Origin: Rhodospirillales bacterium | Lineage (GTDB): Bacteria; Pseudomonadota; Alphaproteobacteria; Rhodospirillales; Defluviicoccaceae | Reading direction: 5' to 3' | Length of the DNA: 64,000 nt | Assembly (NCBI GenBank): GCA_016793925.1 | Contig: JAEULH010000010.1 | Location: forward strand, 1-64,000 | Part shown: positions 10,397 to 23,395 of the stretch, piece by piece | Layout of the letters: every line of letters begins with the position of its first letter | How positions within the stretch are numbered: the first letter of the stretch is position 1 | Program-made: the position numbers and the translations under genes | Notes under the pieces: model-generated | Told to the model about the DNA's origin: nothing | The model's database searches: none | Seen by the model: only the letters and a program-made list of their open reading frames with translations

Positions 10397-11063
10397 GCAG
10401 GGAGTATCCGGCGCCGCGCACGGTGTGCAGCAGGGGCGCGGCGTGGCCCTTGTCGATCTTGCCGCGCAGGCGGCTGATATGGACGTCGATGACGTTGGTC
10501 TGCGGGTCGAAGTGGTAGTCCCAAACCCCTTCGAGGAGCATGGTCCGGGTCACCACGTGGCCGGCGTGGCGCATCAGGTATTCGAGCAGGCGGAACTCGC
10601 GCGGCTGCAGGTCGATCTTCCGCCCACCGCGCCGGACCGTGCGGGCGAGGAGGTCCATCTCCAGGTCCGCGATCATGAGCCGGGTGGCGACGGCGTCCTC
10701 GGCGCCCCCGCGCCGCGCCAGCGCCTCGAGGCGGGCAAGCAGTTCCGAAAAGGCGAACGGCTTGATCAGGTAATCGTCGCCGCCCGCCTTCAGTCCGCGC
10801 ACGCGGTCGTTGACCTGGCCGAGGGCGCTGAGAATGAGGACGGGGGTCGGGACCTTCTGCTCGCGCAGGCTCTTGATCAGCGTCAAGCCGTCGAGCCCCG
10901 GCAGCATGCGGTCGACGATCAGGGCATCGTAAGTTCCGGCGAGAGCCATGCTCAGGCCATCCGGACCGGTCGCCGCGTGATCGGCGACATGGCCGCTTTC
11001 GCCAAGGCCTTTCCGGAGATAATCCGCTGTCTCGGCGTCGTCTTCGATCATTAGAATGCGCAT
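10383..11063 (-). CDS. OmpR/PhoB-family response regulator
   Basis: A 226-aa DNA-binding response regulator. The receiver domain has the acidic pair ED at residues 7-8, phospho-acceptor Asp51 (VDRMLPGLDG) and the conserved Lys in DDYLIKPF. The C-terminal winged helix (about 130-222) ends in the typical VRGAGYSLR. It is cognate to the kinase whose gene overlaps its 3' end. degP lies upstream on the same strand but is separated by a strong intrinsic terminator, so the regulator probably has its own promoter in 11064-11211. GTAA direct repeats upstream of degP are candidate target sites. Confidence 0.95.
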   Translation of the reverse strand: MRILMIEDDAETADYLRKGLGESGHVADHAATGPDGLSMALAGTYDALIVDRMLPGLDGLTLIKSLREQKVPTPVLILSALGQVNDRVRGLKAGGDDYLIKPFAFSELLARLEALARRGGAEDAVATRLMIADLEMDLLARTVRRGGRKIDLQPREFRLLEYLMRHAGHVVTRTMLLEGVWDYHFDPQTNVIDVHISRLRGKIDKGHAAPLLHTVRGAGYSLRAPS

Positions 11064-11211
11064 CTCGCTACCTTAGATCAACCGGTGCTAGAATTGAAGA
11101 ATGTGAGAGCGTGTAATCGGCGCCCCGTCGCCACCAGGCTCGATCCGCGCGGGCCTGCGAGGTTGCATGAGGTTGCTCGGGCACGGCAGGGAGCGAGCCG
11201 GGGGCCCGCAC

Positions 11212-11250
11212 AAAAAAAGGCCTCGTTCCCGGGGGCGTGGGAACGAGGCC
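11212..11250 (-). terminator. Rho-independent terminator of degP
   Basis: A perfect 12-bp stem (GGCCTCGTTCCC at 11219-11230 pairing with GGGAACGAGGCC at 11239-11250), an 8-nt loop, and then seven T residues on the minus strand (seen as A7 at 11212-11218). It lies about 80 bp downstream of the degP stop and before the response-regulator gene, so it separates the two transcripts. Confidence 0.92.
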
Positions 11251-11330
11251 GGCTGGCGCAGTGTGTGGGTGCGGGAGTGAGCGCCAGCCTGCGTCACCGC
11301 GGAAGCGGAGGTCAGGCGGGGGGGAGGTAC

Positions 11331-12836
11331 TTAGGCATCCGCCAACTCCACGGCGACAAAGCGCTGCTGTCCGTCACGTTCAACCAGCAGAAGCACGGCC
11401 TTGCGCTTGGCCTTGGCCGCTTCTTCGACGGCGGCGGCGACGTCGCTAGGCGAGTTCACCGCCTTCTGGTTGACGCTGGTAATGATATCTCCGGGCCGAA
11501 GTCCCTTCTCGGCGGCATTCTTGTCGTCGGCGACCTCGGCAATGACGACGCCCTTCGTGGCGCTGTTGACGCCGAGACGCGAGCGCGTTTCCGCGTCGAG
11601 AGGCGCGACCGTCAAGCCGAGGCGCGACAGCGACGTGCCGCCGGCGCCGTCCTGACCGGACTTCTCGGCTTTCGTTGCGACCACCGTCTTGTTTTCCTGC
11701 GCGCCGATCTTGGCGGTGACCGTCTTTTCCTTGCGATCACGAACGATCTGGATCGACGCCTTCGAGCCGACGGGTGTGTCCGCCACCGCCCGGCTGAGGT
11801 CGCGGAGGGTGTTGATCTCCTTGCCCTCGTAGCTGAGCACGACGTCGCCCTGGTGCAGCCCAGCCTTCGCCGCCGGGCTGTCCGCCGTCACTTCGGTCAC
11901 CAGCGCGCCGGCGGCCTTGTCGAGCCCGAGGCTCTCGGCGATCTCCGGCGTGACCGGCTGGATCATGACGCCGAGCCAACCGCGCTCGACCGACCCCGAC
12001 TGGCGAAGTTGCGCGACAACCTTGGCCGCCATGTCCGAAGGAATGGCGAAGCCGATCCCGATGCTGCCGCCGTTCGGGCTGTAGATCGCGGTGTTGACGC
12101 CGACAACGGCGCCGTCGACGTTGAACAGGGGTCCGCCGGAATTGCCGGTGTTGATCGGCGCGTCGATCTGGATGAAGTCGTCGTACGGACCGGCGCCGAT
12201 TTCGCGCCCGCGGGCGGAGACGATGCCGGCGGTGACCGTGCCGCCGAGGCCGAACGGGTTGCCGACCGCGACGACCCAGTCGCCGACGCGAATCTTGTCA
12301 GAATCACCCCAATTCACGGCCGGAAGCGGCTTCTTGGCGTCGACCCGCAGGACCGCAAGATCCGTCTTGTCGTCGGCGCCGACCAGTTCAGCCGCATACT
12401 CGTCGCCGTCCTTGGTCCGCACGCTGATTTCGCGGGCGTCGCTGATCACGTGGTTGTTGGTCACGACAATGCCGGACGGGTCGATGACGAACCCGGAGCC
12501 AAGGGCTCCGACCTCGCCCCGCGGCGGGGTCGGCCCCGGTGTCTGATCTCTGAAGAAGCGCTCGAAAAAGTCGCGGAACTGCCCCTCGGGGAACCCTTCC
12601 GGCAAACCCGGGGCGGAGCCCTCGTTGGCGGCCGTCATCTCCTTCTTGACGACGATCTGGACGACCGCCGGGTTCACCTGCTCGACCAGCTCGGCGAAGC
12701 TTTCCGGCGTCGACCGGGCCCAGGCCGGCAGCGGCGCCAACGCCGGTGCGAACGCGAGCGAACCGGCCACCATGATGGCGGCGGCGCTCAGCGCGCGGCG
12801 GGGGCTGGCGGGCCTGGGTGAAGCGATAGGCGACAT
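11331..12836 (-). CDS. degP: Periplasmic serine protease of the DegP/HtrA (Do) family
   Basis: An envelope protease/chaperone that removes misfolded periplasmic and outer-membrane proteins. The 501-aa protein has an N-terminal signal sequence ending near PAWA-RS (residue 40), the trypsin-like catalytic triad His129 (VVTNNHV), Asp159 (DKTDLAV) and Ser233 (NTGNSGGPLF), and two PDZ domains (about 285-370 and 410-495). The first PDZ carries the GWLGVMIQ start typical of Do proteases. The ATG at 12836 has a GAGGGAAC site somewhat far upstream. A triple GTAA repeat 62-88 bp upstream may bind the OmpR-type regulator encoded just downstream. DegP versus DegQ/MucD naming is not decided by sequence. 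Confidence 0.93.
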   Translation of the reverse strand: MSPIASPRPASPRRALSAAAIMVAGSLAFAPALAPLPAWARSTPESFAELVEQVNPAVVQIVVKKEMTAANEGSAPGLPEGFPEGQFRDFFERFFRDQTPGPTPPRGEVGALGSGFVIDPSGIVVTNNHVISDAREISVRTKDGDEYAAELVGADDKTDLAVLRVDAKKPLPAVNWGDSDKIRVGDWVVAVGNPFGLGGTVTAGIVSARGREIGAGPYDDFIQIDAPINTGNSGGPLFNVDGAVVGVNTAIYSPNGGSIGIGFAIPSDMAAKVVAQLRQSGSVERGWLGVMIQPVTPEIAESLGLDKAAGALVTEVTADSPAAKAGLHQGDVVLSYEGKEINTLRDLSRAVADTPVGSKASIQIVRDRKEKTVTAKIGAQENKTVVATKAEKSGQDGAGGTSLSRLGLTVAPLDAETRSRLGVNSATKGVVIAEVADDKNAAEKGLRPGDIITSVNQKAVNSPSDVAAAVEEAAKAKRKAVLLLVERDGQQRFVAVELADA

Positions 12837-12897
12837 GGACTGTGTGTTCCCTCTCGATGCGTATGATCAAGTACCGGCGCATACTTGCGTCCCGGGC

Positions 12898-12924
12898 CTT
12901 ACTTCCGCCTTACGGGAAGGTTAC
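12898..12924 (-). promoter_or_regulatory. Triple GTAA direct repeat upstream of degP
   Basis: On the minus strand GTAAC, GTAAG and GTAAG occur with an exact 11-bp period (plus-strand positions 12920-12924, 12909-12913, 12898-12902), 62-88 bp upstream of the degP start. Tandem half-sites one helical turn apart are typical of OmpR-family regulators; the CpxR box, for example, is a GTAAA direct repeat. An OmpR-family regulator gene lies just downstream of degP. The binding role is inference. Confidence 0.6.
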
Positions 12925-12955
12925 GGATCGTCCATGTTCCGGCGCCGCCCGAAGT

Positions 12956-12993
12956 CTTCAGGCTGGGCGTATCACTTCAGGCTGGGCGCATCA
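12956..12993. repeat. 19-bp tandem duplication
   Basis: CTTCAGGCTGGGCGYATCA occurs at 12956-12974 and directly again at 12975-12993, differing at one base. The second copy contains the stop codon of the SMP-30 gene (12991-12993), so the duplication adds a second copy of the gene's last bases just after its stop. Confidence 0.85.
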
Positions 12994-13947
12994 TTTATCG
13001 CGTGGCCGTTCGGAGGGCCTGACGCCCGAGCCTGCGCCATCCATGCTGGTGGCGATGCGATAAAGGCTCGACGGCGTGGTGATGTAGAGCACGTTGAGAC
13101 CCTCGCCGCCCCAGGCGACGTTCGTCGCCCTCTCCGGCGTCTCGATCGTCCCCAACGGCGCGCCATCCGCGTCGAGCACGCACACGCCTCCGGGACAGAC
13201 GGCGTAGACATGACCGGCCGCATCCACCTTCATGCCGTCGACCCCGCCCTTTGCATCCACGCCCGCGAAATCGGCGAAGACGCGGGATCCGCTGATGGAG
13301 CCGTCGGAAGCCACGTCGAACGCCAGGATCCTTTTCGTTGCCGAATCGGTAACGTAGAGCCGGCGCTCGTCCGGCGAGAGGGCAAGCCCGTTGGGCGCGG
13401 CCAGGACGCGCGTCAGCAGGCGGAGGTCCCGCGTTTCGGGATCGACGCTGTAGACGCCGGCGAAATCGAGCTCCGCCGGGCGCGTGACCGGGCCCGAGGG
13501 CGGCTGGAGGCCGAAGGTCGGGTCGGTGAAGAAGATCGTCCCGTCGGAGCGCACGATGACGTCGTTGGGACTGTTCAGCCGCTTTCCCTCGAACCGGTCG
13601 ACGATCGTTTCGGCGGGACCGTCGCCGACCTGGCGCGTGAGCGCGCCGCTCGCATGCTCGGCAGCCAGCAGGGCGCCGCTCCGGTCCCAGGTATGGCCAT
13701 TGGCCCAATGCGACGGGGACTTGAAGGTTCGCTTGTCGCCGGTCTCATCGACGATATAGACGGTATCGCCCCGGACGTCGCTGACCAGCAGTTCCTCGCC
13801 ATTCCACACCGGGCCCTCGGCGAACTGAAACCCGCTTGCGACGCGTTCCAATTTCGCGTCCTCCGGCAGAACGACGGAGAGATCCTGGGCTCCTGCAGGC
13901 AGCGCAAAGACCGCTGACAGCAGGGCGAAAAAAGGAATCTGGCGCAT
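12991..13947 (-). CDS. SMP-30/gluconolactonase family protein, exported
   Basis: A six-bladed beta-propeller of the SMP-30/gluconolactonase/LRE family, 318 aa, with a cleavable signal peptide (MRQIPFFALLSAVFALPAGA-Q), so periplasmic. Family metal-binding elements are visible: Glu in FAEGPVW, Asn in NSPNDVIV, Asn in APNGLALSPD, and the Asp of GGVDGMKVD. It likely hydrolyses a sugar lactone or related ester; the substrate is unknown. The ATG at 13947 has a GAGG site; the frame-extending codon at 13956 is TTG and less likely. The gene lies upstream of degP on the same strand and divergent from the encapsulated-ferritin gene. Confidence 0.88.
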   Translation of the reverse strand: MRQIPFFALLSAVFALPAGAQDLSVVLPEDAKLERVASGFQFAEGPVWNGEELLVSDVRGDTVYIVDETGDKRTFKSPSHWANGHTWDRSGALLAAEHASGALTRQVGDGPAETIVDRFEGKRLNSPNDVIVRSDGTIFFTDPTFGLQPPSGPVTRPAELDFAGVYSVDPETRDLRLLTRVLAAPNGLALSPDERRLYVTDSATKRILAFDVASDGSISGSRVFADFAGVDAKGGVDGMKVDAAGHVYAVCPGGVCVLDADGAPLGTIETPERATNVAWGGEGLNVLYITTPSSLYRIATSMDGAGSGVRPSERPRDK

Positions 13948-14205
13948 TTTCCTCAATCCTCGGCCGATTTGATCGCCATCTAAGGTAGATGCGACAGCGA
14001 TCGCGCGGCGACAAGAACCGGTGAGCGTGGCCGGCGCCGGGGGCCTTGCTCGGCTTGCGACCGTGCTGCTGTACGCCGGCGGCAGAGGCGGCTAAGAGGC
14101 GGCTCCCGCGGCTTGCCGCATTGACGCCGCGCCGCTATGGTGCCGCGCGGATCGCCGGCCGGAAGCGGCGGTGGCGGAAGGGCAAAAGGGACAGGAACCG
14201 CGGGA
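13948..14205. promoter_or_regulatory. Divergent promoter region (SMP-30 / encapsulated ferritin)
   Basis: 258 bp without a gene. It holds one perfect palindrome, ATCTA-AGG-TAGAT at 13978-13990, close to the SMP-30 start, and a direct repeat AGAGGCGGCT near 14087-14106. I see no clear Fur or Irr box, although an iron-responsive control of the ferritin would be expected. Confidence 0.35.
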
Positions 14206-14622
14206 ATGTCGAGCGAAAGCCTCCATGCGCCGAGACAGCGGCTGACCATTCACACGTTGACGCACCATCAGGCGATCGCCTCGCTGATGGAGGAACTGGA
14301 GGCGGTCGACTGGTACAAGCAGCGGGCCGACGATTGTGAGGATGCGGCGCTGAAGGACATCCTTCTGCACAACATGCGCGAGGAAATGGAGCACGCCTGC
14401 ATGGTCATGGAGTGGCTGCGCCGCAGCGATTCGGACTGGGCCGAGCAGATGTCGACCTACCTGTTCACCGAGGCGCCGATCACCGAAGTCGAAGAGGCCG
14501 AAACCGGCGGCAACGGCCCCGTCGGTGGCGGCGACGCACAGGACGAGGCGGCGCCCGAGAAAGGCCGCGCTTCGCCGCCGGCAGGTTTTACCATCGGCAC
14601 GCTGAAAGATAACGGAGAGTAG
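14206..14622 (+). CDS. Encapsulated ferritin-like protein (EncFtn), encapsulin cargo
   Basis: A 138-aa ferroxidase that oxidises Fe(II) inside an encapsulin shell. The helical segment ASLMEELEAVDWY and the EEMEHACMVMEWLRR segment match the EncFtn family of Rhodospirillum rubrum; by alignment with that protein the metal ligands are Glu30, Glu60 and His63, with Trp36 also conserved. After an acidic Gly/Ala-rich linker the C-terminus ends in GFTIGTLKDNGE, which resembles the short encapsulin-targeting peptides (xTVGSLR type). The ATG at 14206 follows a GGAACCGCGGGA purine stretch; the open frame from 14137 is not conserved-looking. The stop is 4 nt before the encapsulin start, so the two form one operon. 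Confidence 0.95.
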   Translation: MSSESLHAPRQRLTIHTLTHHQAIASLMEELEAVDWYKQRADDCEDAALKDILLHNMREEMEHACMVMEWLRRSDSDWAEQMSTYLFTEAPITEVEEAETGGNGPVGGGDAQDEAAPEKGRASPPAGFTIGTLKDNGE

Positions 14623-14626
14623 CGTC

Positions 14627-15442
14627 ATGGACCACTTGTGCCGCGAGAAGGCGCCCTTCGGCGACGGCATCTGGGATCGGATCGACGCCGCGGCCGTGGC
14701 CGCCGCCCGCGACCGGCTGACGGCGCGCCGGTATCTCGACGTCGAGGGGCCTTACGGTCCCGGGCTGACCTCGATCGAGGTCGGCAATGACGACTACTGC
14801 CGCCAGCCCGCCGACGACGAGGCGGGCGCGGTCATCGGCCACGCCATCTCGGTGCCGATGATCCGCCGACGGTTTCGGCTCAGCGTGCGCCGTATCGCCG
14901 CCTATCTCGACAACGGCATGCCACTCAATCTCGCGCCCGTCGAAGAGGCGGCGGAAGCCGTTGCCGCTCGCGAAGAGGAAATCGTCTATCGCGGGCAGAG
15001 CGACTTCGGGCTTTCCGGCCTCCTCAACGCGAACGGCCGCCAGAACGTCGATGCCGGCGACTGGTCCGACGTCGATCAGGTGCTGAACGATGTTCTGCTG
15101 GGCGTGACGCGTCTCGATGACGCCGGCTTCCGCGGCCCCTACGCTCTCGCGCTCGCTCCGGCGCTGTACAATGGCCTGTTCCGCCGCTATCCCGGCAGCG
15201 ATCTGCTCCAGCTTGAGCACCTGCGCCGGCTCTGCACCAAGGGTATCTTCAAGGCCTCGATCGAAGGCGGGGTCATCGTCGACCCGCGGGTCGGAAGCCT
15301 TGTCGTCGGCCAGGATCTGCGCGCCGGCTACGGCGGCCAGGACGGGATCCACTACGAGCTCTTCGTGAACGAAAGCATCGTCCTGCGGCTGGACGATGCC
15401 GCCGCCGTCTGCACCATTACGCCGGCGAAGTCGCTCGTCTGA
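14627..15442 (+). CDS. Encapsulin shell protein (family 1, linocin M18-like)
   Basis: Forms an icosahedral protein nanocompartment of HK97-fold subunits in the cytoplasm, which stores iron oxidised by the co-encoded EncFtn. The 271-aa length is the usual family size. Recognisable family stretches are WDRIDAAAVAAARDRLTARR and the YLDVEGPYGPGLTS segment near the N-terminus, RGPYALALAPALYNGLF in the middle, and HYELFVNESIVLRL near the C-terminus. The ATG at 14627 has GGAGAG 10 nt upstream. No other cargo gene is adjacent. Together with the cargo gene this is a complete family 1 ferritin-encapsulin system. Confidence 0.95.
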   Translation: MDHLCREKAPFGDGIWDRIDAAAVAAARDRLTARRYLDVEGPYGPGLTSIEVGNDDYCRQPADDEAGAVIGHAISVPMIRRRFRLSVRRIAAYLDNGMPLNLAPVEEAAEAVAAREEEIVYRGQSDFGLSGLLNANGRQNVDAGDWSDVDQVLNDVLLGVTRLDDAGFRGPYALALAPALYNGLFRRYPGSDLLQLEHLRRLCTKGIFKASIEGGVIVDPRVGSLVVGQDLRAGYGGQDGIHYELFVNESIVLRLDDAAAVCTITPAKSLV

Positions 15443-15466
15443 AATCGGCGGAAAGGGCGGCGTTCC

Positions 15467-16282
15467 TCACTCGTCGGGAAGATCGGGGATGTCCGGGAAC
15501 GGCTCGTAGTCGCCGCCGCCGGGCTCGGGCGCCCCTCCTCCGGGCCGGGCATCGCTGGAAATCTGCGCCGCGCGCATCTGCCGGTAGAGGCTGCGCAGGG
15601 TGGCGTAGAAGTCGAGGGAGTTCTTCTTCAAATCCTCCAGCTCGGCGTCGACCCGGGAGCGCGCATTGGCGGCGCTGACGCCAAGACGCGACCAAGAAAG
15701 ATCCGCAAGATTCGAGTTGAAGTTGCCGAGCACGCCGAGCGGATCGAGGACCGCGCTGTCGACGGCGAGGCCTGCCGCGTCGCGCGGACTGGAGGGACCG
15801 AAGCCGGGCAAGACCAGATACGGCCCCGGCGGCACGCCCCAGACCGCCAAGGTCTGGCCGAAATCGTTCTCGCGACGTGCGTAGCCGAAATCGCTGGCGC
15901 GGTCGTCAAGGCCGGCGACGCCGAGCGTGCTGTTGATGATAAAGCGCATCAACGTGTTGCCGGCGGCGCTAAAGTTCAACTGCAGGAGGTCATTGAACAG
16001 GATCACTGGCGACTGCAGGTTGGCGAGGAAGTTGTTGGCGCCGCGCTGGAACGGCGGCGGGATGATATCCCTGTAGAAGATCGCAGCCGGTCGCAACGCC
16101 ATGGCGTCGAAGGCCTGGTTGAAACCGAAGATCTGGCGGTTCAGGGGCTCGAACGGGTCGTTGATCGCGCGGAATTCGGCGTAGGCCGCAGCGTCGCTCC
16201 GATCGGGCGGGGTAGCACATCCCGAGGCGCCCGCGAGGAGCAAAAGCGCGCCGACAATCGTCGCGAGACGGCGCTTCGCCAT
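15467..16282 (-). CDS. mlaA: MlaA/VacJ family lipoprotein (copy 1)
   Basis: An outer-membrane lipoprotein that removes mislocalised phospholipids from the outer leaflet and hands them to the Mla pathway. The 271-aa protein has a lipobox (LAGASGC, Cys22) and the family stretches DPFEPLNRQIFGFNQAFD, ENDFGQTLAVWGVPPGPYLV and LPGFGPSSPRDAAG. The C-terminal tail is Pro/Gly/Asp-rich and lacks known structure. It is convergent with encapsulin (24 bp apart). No mlaBCDEF is nearby; a second, divergent copy is at 57728-58486. Confidence 0.95.
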   Translation of the reverse strand: MAKRRLATIVGALLLLAGASGCATPPDRSDAAAYAEFRAINDPFEPLNRQIFGFNQAFDAMALRPAAIFYRDIIPPPFQRGANNFLANLQSPVILFNDLLQLNFSAAGNTLMRFIINSTLGVAGLDDRASDFGYARRENDFGQTLAVWGVPPGPYLVLPGFGPSSPRDAAGLAVDSAVLDPLGVLGNFNSNLADLSWSRLGVSAANARSRVDAELEDLKKNSLDFYATLRSLYRQMRAAQISSDARPGGGAPEPGGGDYEPFPDIPDLPDE

Positions 16283-16623
16283 GCTAGACGCCCAGCCTTG
16301 CGGCCGGATGAGCGGACCTGTCGCCGCGGCGACGGTTGCAACTGGACTTTGCGAATGGCCAACGCATACGGATGCGGCCCGACAAGGCTGGTGATGATTG
16401 GCGACGCCACTAGCATAAGTGGCGCGGCGGCGCGAGTCCCGGATCCCCCCCAGCGGCAGGAGATGGAGGGGAGCCGCTTTCGGTTAAGCGACCGCGCACG
16501 CGCCGAGCGACGCCCGACCGGCGCAGCACCGCACGGCGAGAAACCGATCCGCGGGCTTGACATTTCGGTGAAGAGGAGGGCAAACCTCCTCGGCAAGCAA
16601 TCCCCTCTCTGGTTTATTTTTGA
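16283..16623. promoter_or_regulatory. 341-bp divergent spacer upstream of metF and mlaA
   Basis: No gene is seen. Near metF there is a consensus-like -35 hexamer TTGACA at 16557-16562 without a good -10 partner, a perfect 7-bp hairpin (GAGGAGG 16573-16579 with CCTCCTC 16585-16591, 5-nt loop), and a T-rich stretch (16612-16621) just before the metF ATG. The hairpin hides a ribosome-binding-like GAGGAGG. No SAM-II or SAH riboswitch consensus could be matched by eye. Confidence 0.4.
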
Positions 16624-21349
<4,726 letters not shown>

Positions 21350-21490
21350 ATCCATCCGGCGCGAGGGCCATCGCATGAACCGGGCCGATCGCCGCGCCGA
21401 GAAGGTCGATCGGTTCGGAGCGCCGATCGCTGCGAACGGTGACTGCGGACGACGCCGCAGCCACCGGCGCGAGAGTAGACTTAAGCTAAA

Positions 21491-22471
21491 TCAGAAGCGG
21501 TAGCCGAAGCCGATACCGGCGTTCGGGATACCCTCGTCCCAACTGTTCCGGAACAGATAGTCGTAGCCAATCTTGGTGTAGATGTAAGCCTGATCGCCCA
21601 TGCCGACCTTGAAGCCGAGCTCGGGACCGACCAGCGGGCCGTCCTGCGCACCCTTGCCGGTGATGTAGCCGCCGTAGATACCGAAGTACGGCCTGAACAC
21701 ACCGAGCGCGTTCATCTCAAACGTCGGGCCCAACGTGCCGCGATAGCCCCAGCCGTCGTCCCCGCTGGTGCCGACCGTGTTGTAGGCGACGAGGTTGAGG
21801 GTCAGCGGCAGGTTCTTAGTCGCAAAGAAGTCGAAGATCAGGTTGCCGCCGACCAGACTTGCCGACGTCTTGCCGCTGTCTCCGCTCGGGTCGGACTCCT
21901 TGATGCTGAAGCCGTACCACGGGCCGAAGGCGACCGCGCCGCGCGGCACGAACGGCACGGGCGATGCGACGACCGGCTCGGGTTCCACGGGCGCGGGCTC
22001 GGCAGCGACCGGAACCGGACGCTCGATCACGATCTCGGCGCGACGGTTCTGCGGCTCGTTGACGCCGTCGCCCGTCGGGACAAGCAGGTTGGTCTGACCT
22101 TCGCCGACGGTCGTGATGTTCGTCGCCGGCACGCCCTGGCGGACCAGTTCGTCGGCAACGGCCGCGGCCCGCCTTTCGGAAAGCCGCTGGTTGTAGGCTT
22201 TGGTACCCGTCGTATCGGTGTGGCCGGTGACGTTAATGCTGACGGCGCCCGTCGCTTTGTACTGCTCGGCCGCTTTGGCCACGACCTCTTGCGCTTCCGG
22301 CGTCAACTTCGACTGGTTCAGGCCGAAGAACACCAGATACTTGTCGCTCATCATCTCCATATCGCCCGAACTTGCACCGTCGTGCATGCCGGGCATGGTC
22401 CCGCCCTGCTGTGCCTGCGCGGCCGGCGCAGCCATAGCCAGGAGCGAGACCGCAATCAGTAAGCGTTTCAT
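21491..22471 (-). CDS. OmpA-domain protein with C-terminal outer-membrane barrel
   Basis: A 326-aa exported protein with a signal peptide (MKRLLIAVSLLAMAAPAAQA). An OmpA-like peptidoglycan-binding domain lies at the N-terminal side (about 45-155: NVTGHTDTTGTKAYNQRLSE and NRRAEIVIERP), a Pro/Glu/Val linker follows, and the C-terminal half (about 175-326) is rich in alternating aromatic strands and ends in GFGYRF, with the terminal Phe of a BAM substrate. This order is the reverse of classic OmpA. The ATG at 22471 has an AGAGG site at good spacing; a GTG at 22477 is possible. Likely links outer membrane and cell wall; the barrel is probably eight-stranded, by size. Confidence 0.85.
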   Translation of the reverse strand: MKRLLIAVSLLAMAAPAAQAQQGGTMPGMHDGASSGDMEMMSDKYLVFFGLNQSKLTPEAQEVVAKAAEQYKATGAVSINVTGHTDTTGTKAYNQRLSERRAAAVADELVRQGVPATNITTVGEGQTNLLVPTGDGVNEPQNRRAEIVIERPVPVAAEPAPVEPEPVVASPVPFVPRGAVAFGPWYGFSIKESDPSGDSGKTSASLVGGNLIFDFFATKNLPLTLNLVAYNTVGTSGDDGWGYRGTLGPTFEMNALGVFRPYFGIYGGYITGKGAQDGPLVGPELGFKVGMGDQAYIYTKIGYDYLFRNSWDEGIPNAGIGFGYRF

Positions 22472-22703
22472 GTTCACCTCTTCCGCTTCGGTCTGTTCAT
22501 TGTCACCCGTCCGGACTCACGTCAGTATGGGGTCTTATATCTTGTAGCGTGTAACGATAATTTTCGCCTTTTAACGCAAACGGTTGCATCAAGTTCCCAA
22601 GAAAAGTTGCAGAAAAAGCACACTCGTGTGGCGTGGATGCCGAACGCGGTTACACGTCACCGCCATAATTCGTTGTTTTGCTTGCTCGTATCCTCTCCGG
22701 CGG

Positions 22704-23222
22704 TCAACTGTCGCGCTTGGCTTGGGAATTCTTGACAAACTGAGAGACACGACCGACCTCCCGCGGATCGGTTTCCACCGTCCGCCGGTCGCTGGGTTGC
22801 GGCGTCATCCCCTCGTGCGCGGTGCGACCGCTTGCGGGGTGGTGGACGACCCTGTTGGCCCGTTTCAATTCCAGCGCCCGGCGCGCAATCTCGGCCTGGC
22901 TGGGTTTACGCTCGGCGGCCGCAAATCGCGCCAGTTCCCTGTTCACGCGCTTGAGCGCATTGCCGAAGATCCGCCGCTTCATCTCCGTGCCGCTGTTGTC
23001 GCGTGCGGGCCTGGCACCGCGCGCGTCGGCTTTGCCCCGGATCTCGCGCCGCTGGCGGTGCGCCACATCCCGCGCCTTGTCGCGCGAGGTTCGCAGTCTT
23101 CGCCGCGCTTCGGTCAACGCATCGCGATCGAGCGCGCTCACGTGCGGGTAGTGGGTTCGCACGACGAGTTCGTGCTCATCCTCCGTCAGAAGTCGCTTCT
23201 CCGTCGCCGCGCTGATGCTCAT
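22704..23222 (-). CDS. Hypothetical protein, basic and helical
   Basis: 172 aa, not assigned to a family with certainty. It starts MSISAATEKRLLTEDEHELV and is very rich in Arg, Lys, Ala and Glu, with long predicted helices and few hydrophobic residues; it has no signal peptide or membrane segment. Codon usage shows strong third-position GC like its neighbours, and the start is preceded by GGTGAAGG, so I take it as a real gene. The charge pattern suggests nucleic-acid or protein binding, but no motif proves it. It lies between the OmpA-like gene and a divergent exported protein. Confidence 0.6.
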   Translation of the reverse strand: MSISAATEKRLLTEDEHELVVRTHYPHVSALDRDALTEARRRLRTSRDKARDVAHRQRREIRGKADARGARPARDNSGTEMKRRIFGNALKRVNRELARFAAAERKPSQAEIARRALELKRANRVVHHPASGRTAHEGMTPQPSDRRTVETDPREVGRVSQFVKNSQAKRDS

Positions 23223-23395
23223 CGGTCTTTCGCCTTCACCAAGGTCCAGGTAGCGTAGCCCTCGAGGCCGCCGCGGCACGACAGATGGAAGTCGCGCCTC
23301 CAGCGCCGGCGCCTGTTATCGGCAATTGCCGCGGCTGAATCCAGCCGACACTTTGCACCACGGCACACTAAAGAGGGCTCAGGAACGGGCGATCG

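Noticed and set aside
16440..16623. SAM or SAH riboswitch upstream of metF
   Set aside because: Neither the SAM-II core nor the SAH consensus could be matched; only a simple hairpin is present.
21440..21465. CTGCGG...CCGCAG hairpin between metH2 and the OmpA-like gene
   Set aside because: Short stem and no T tract on either strand; not strong enough to call a terminator.
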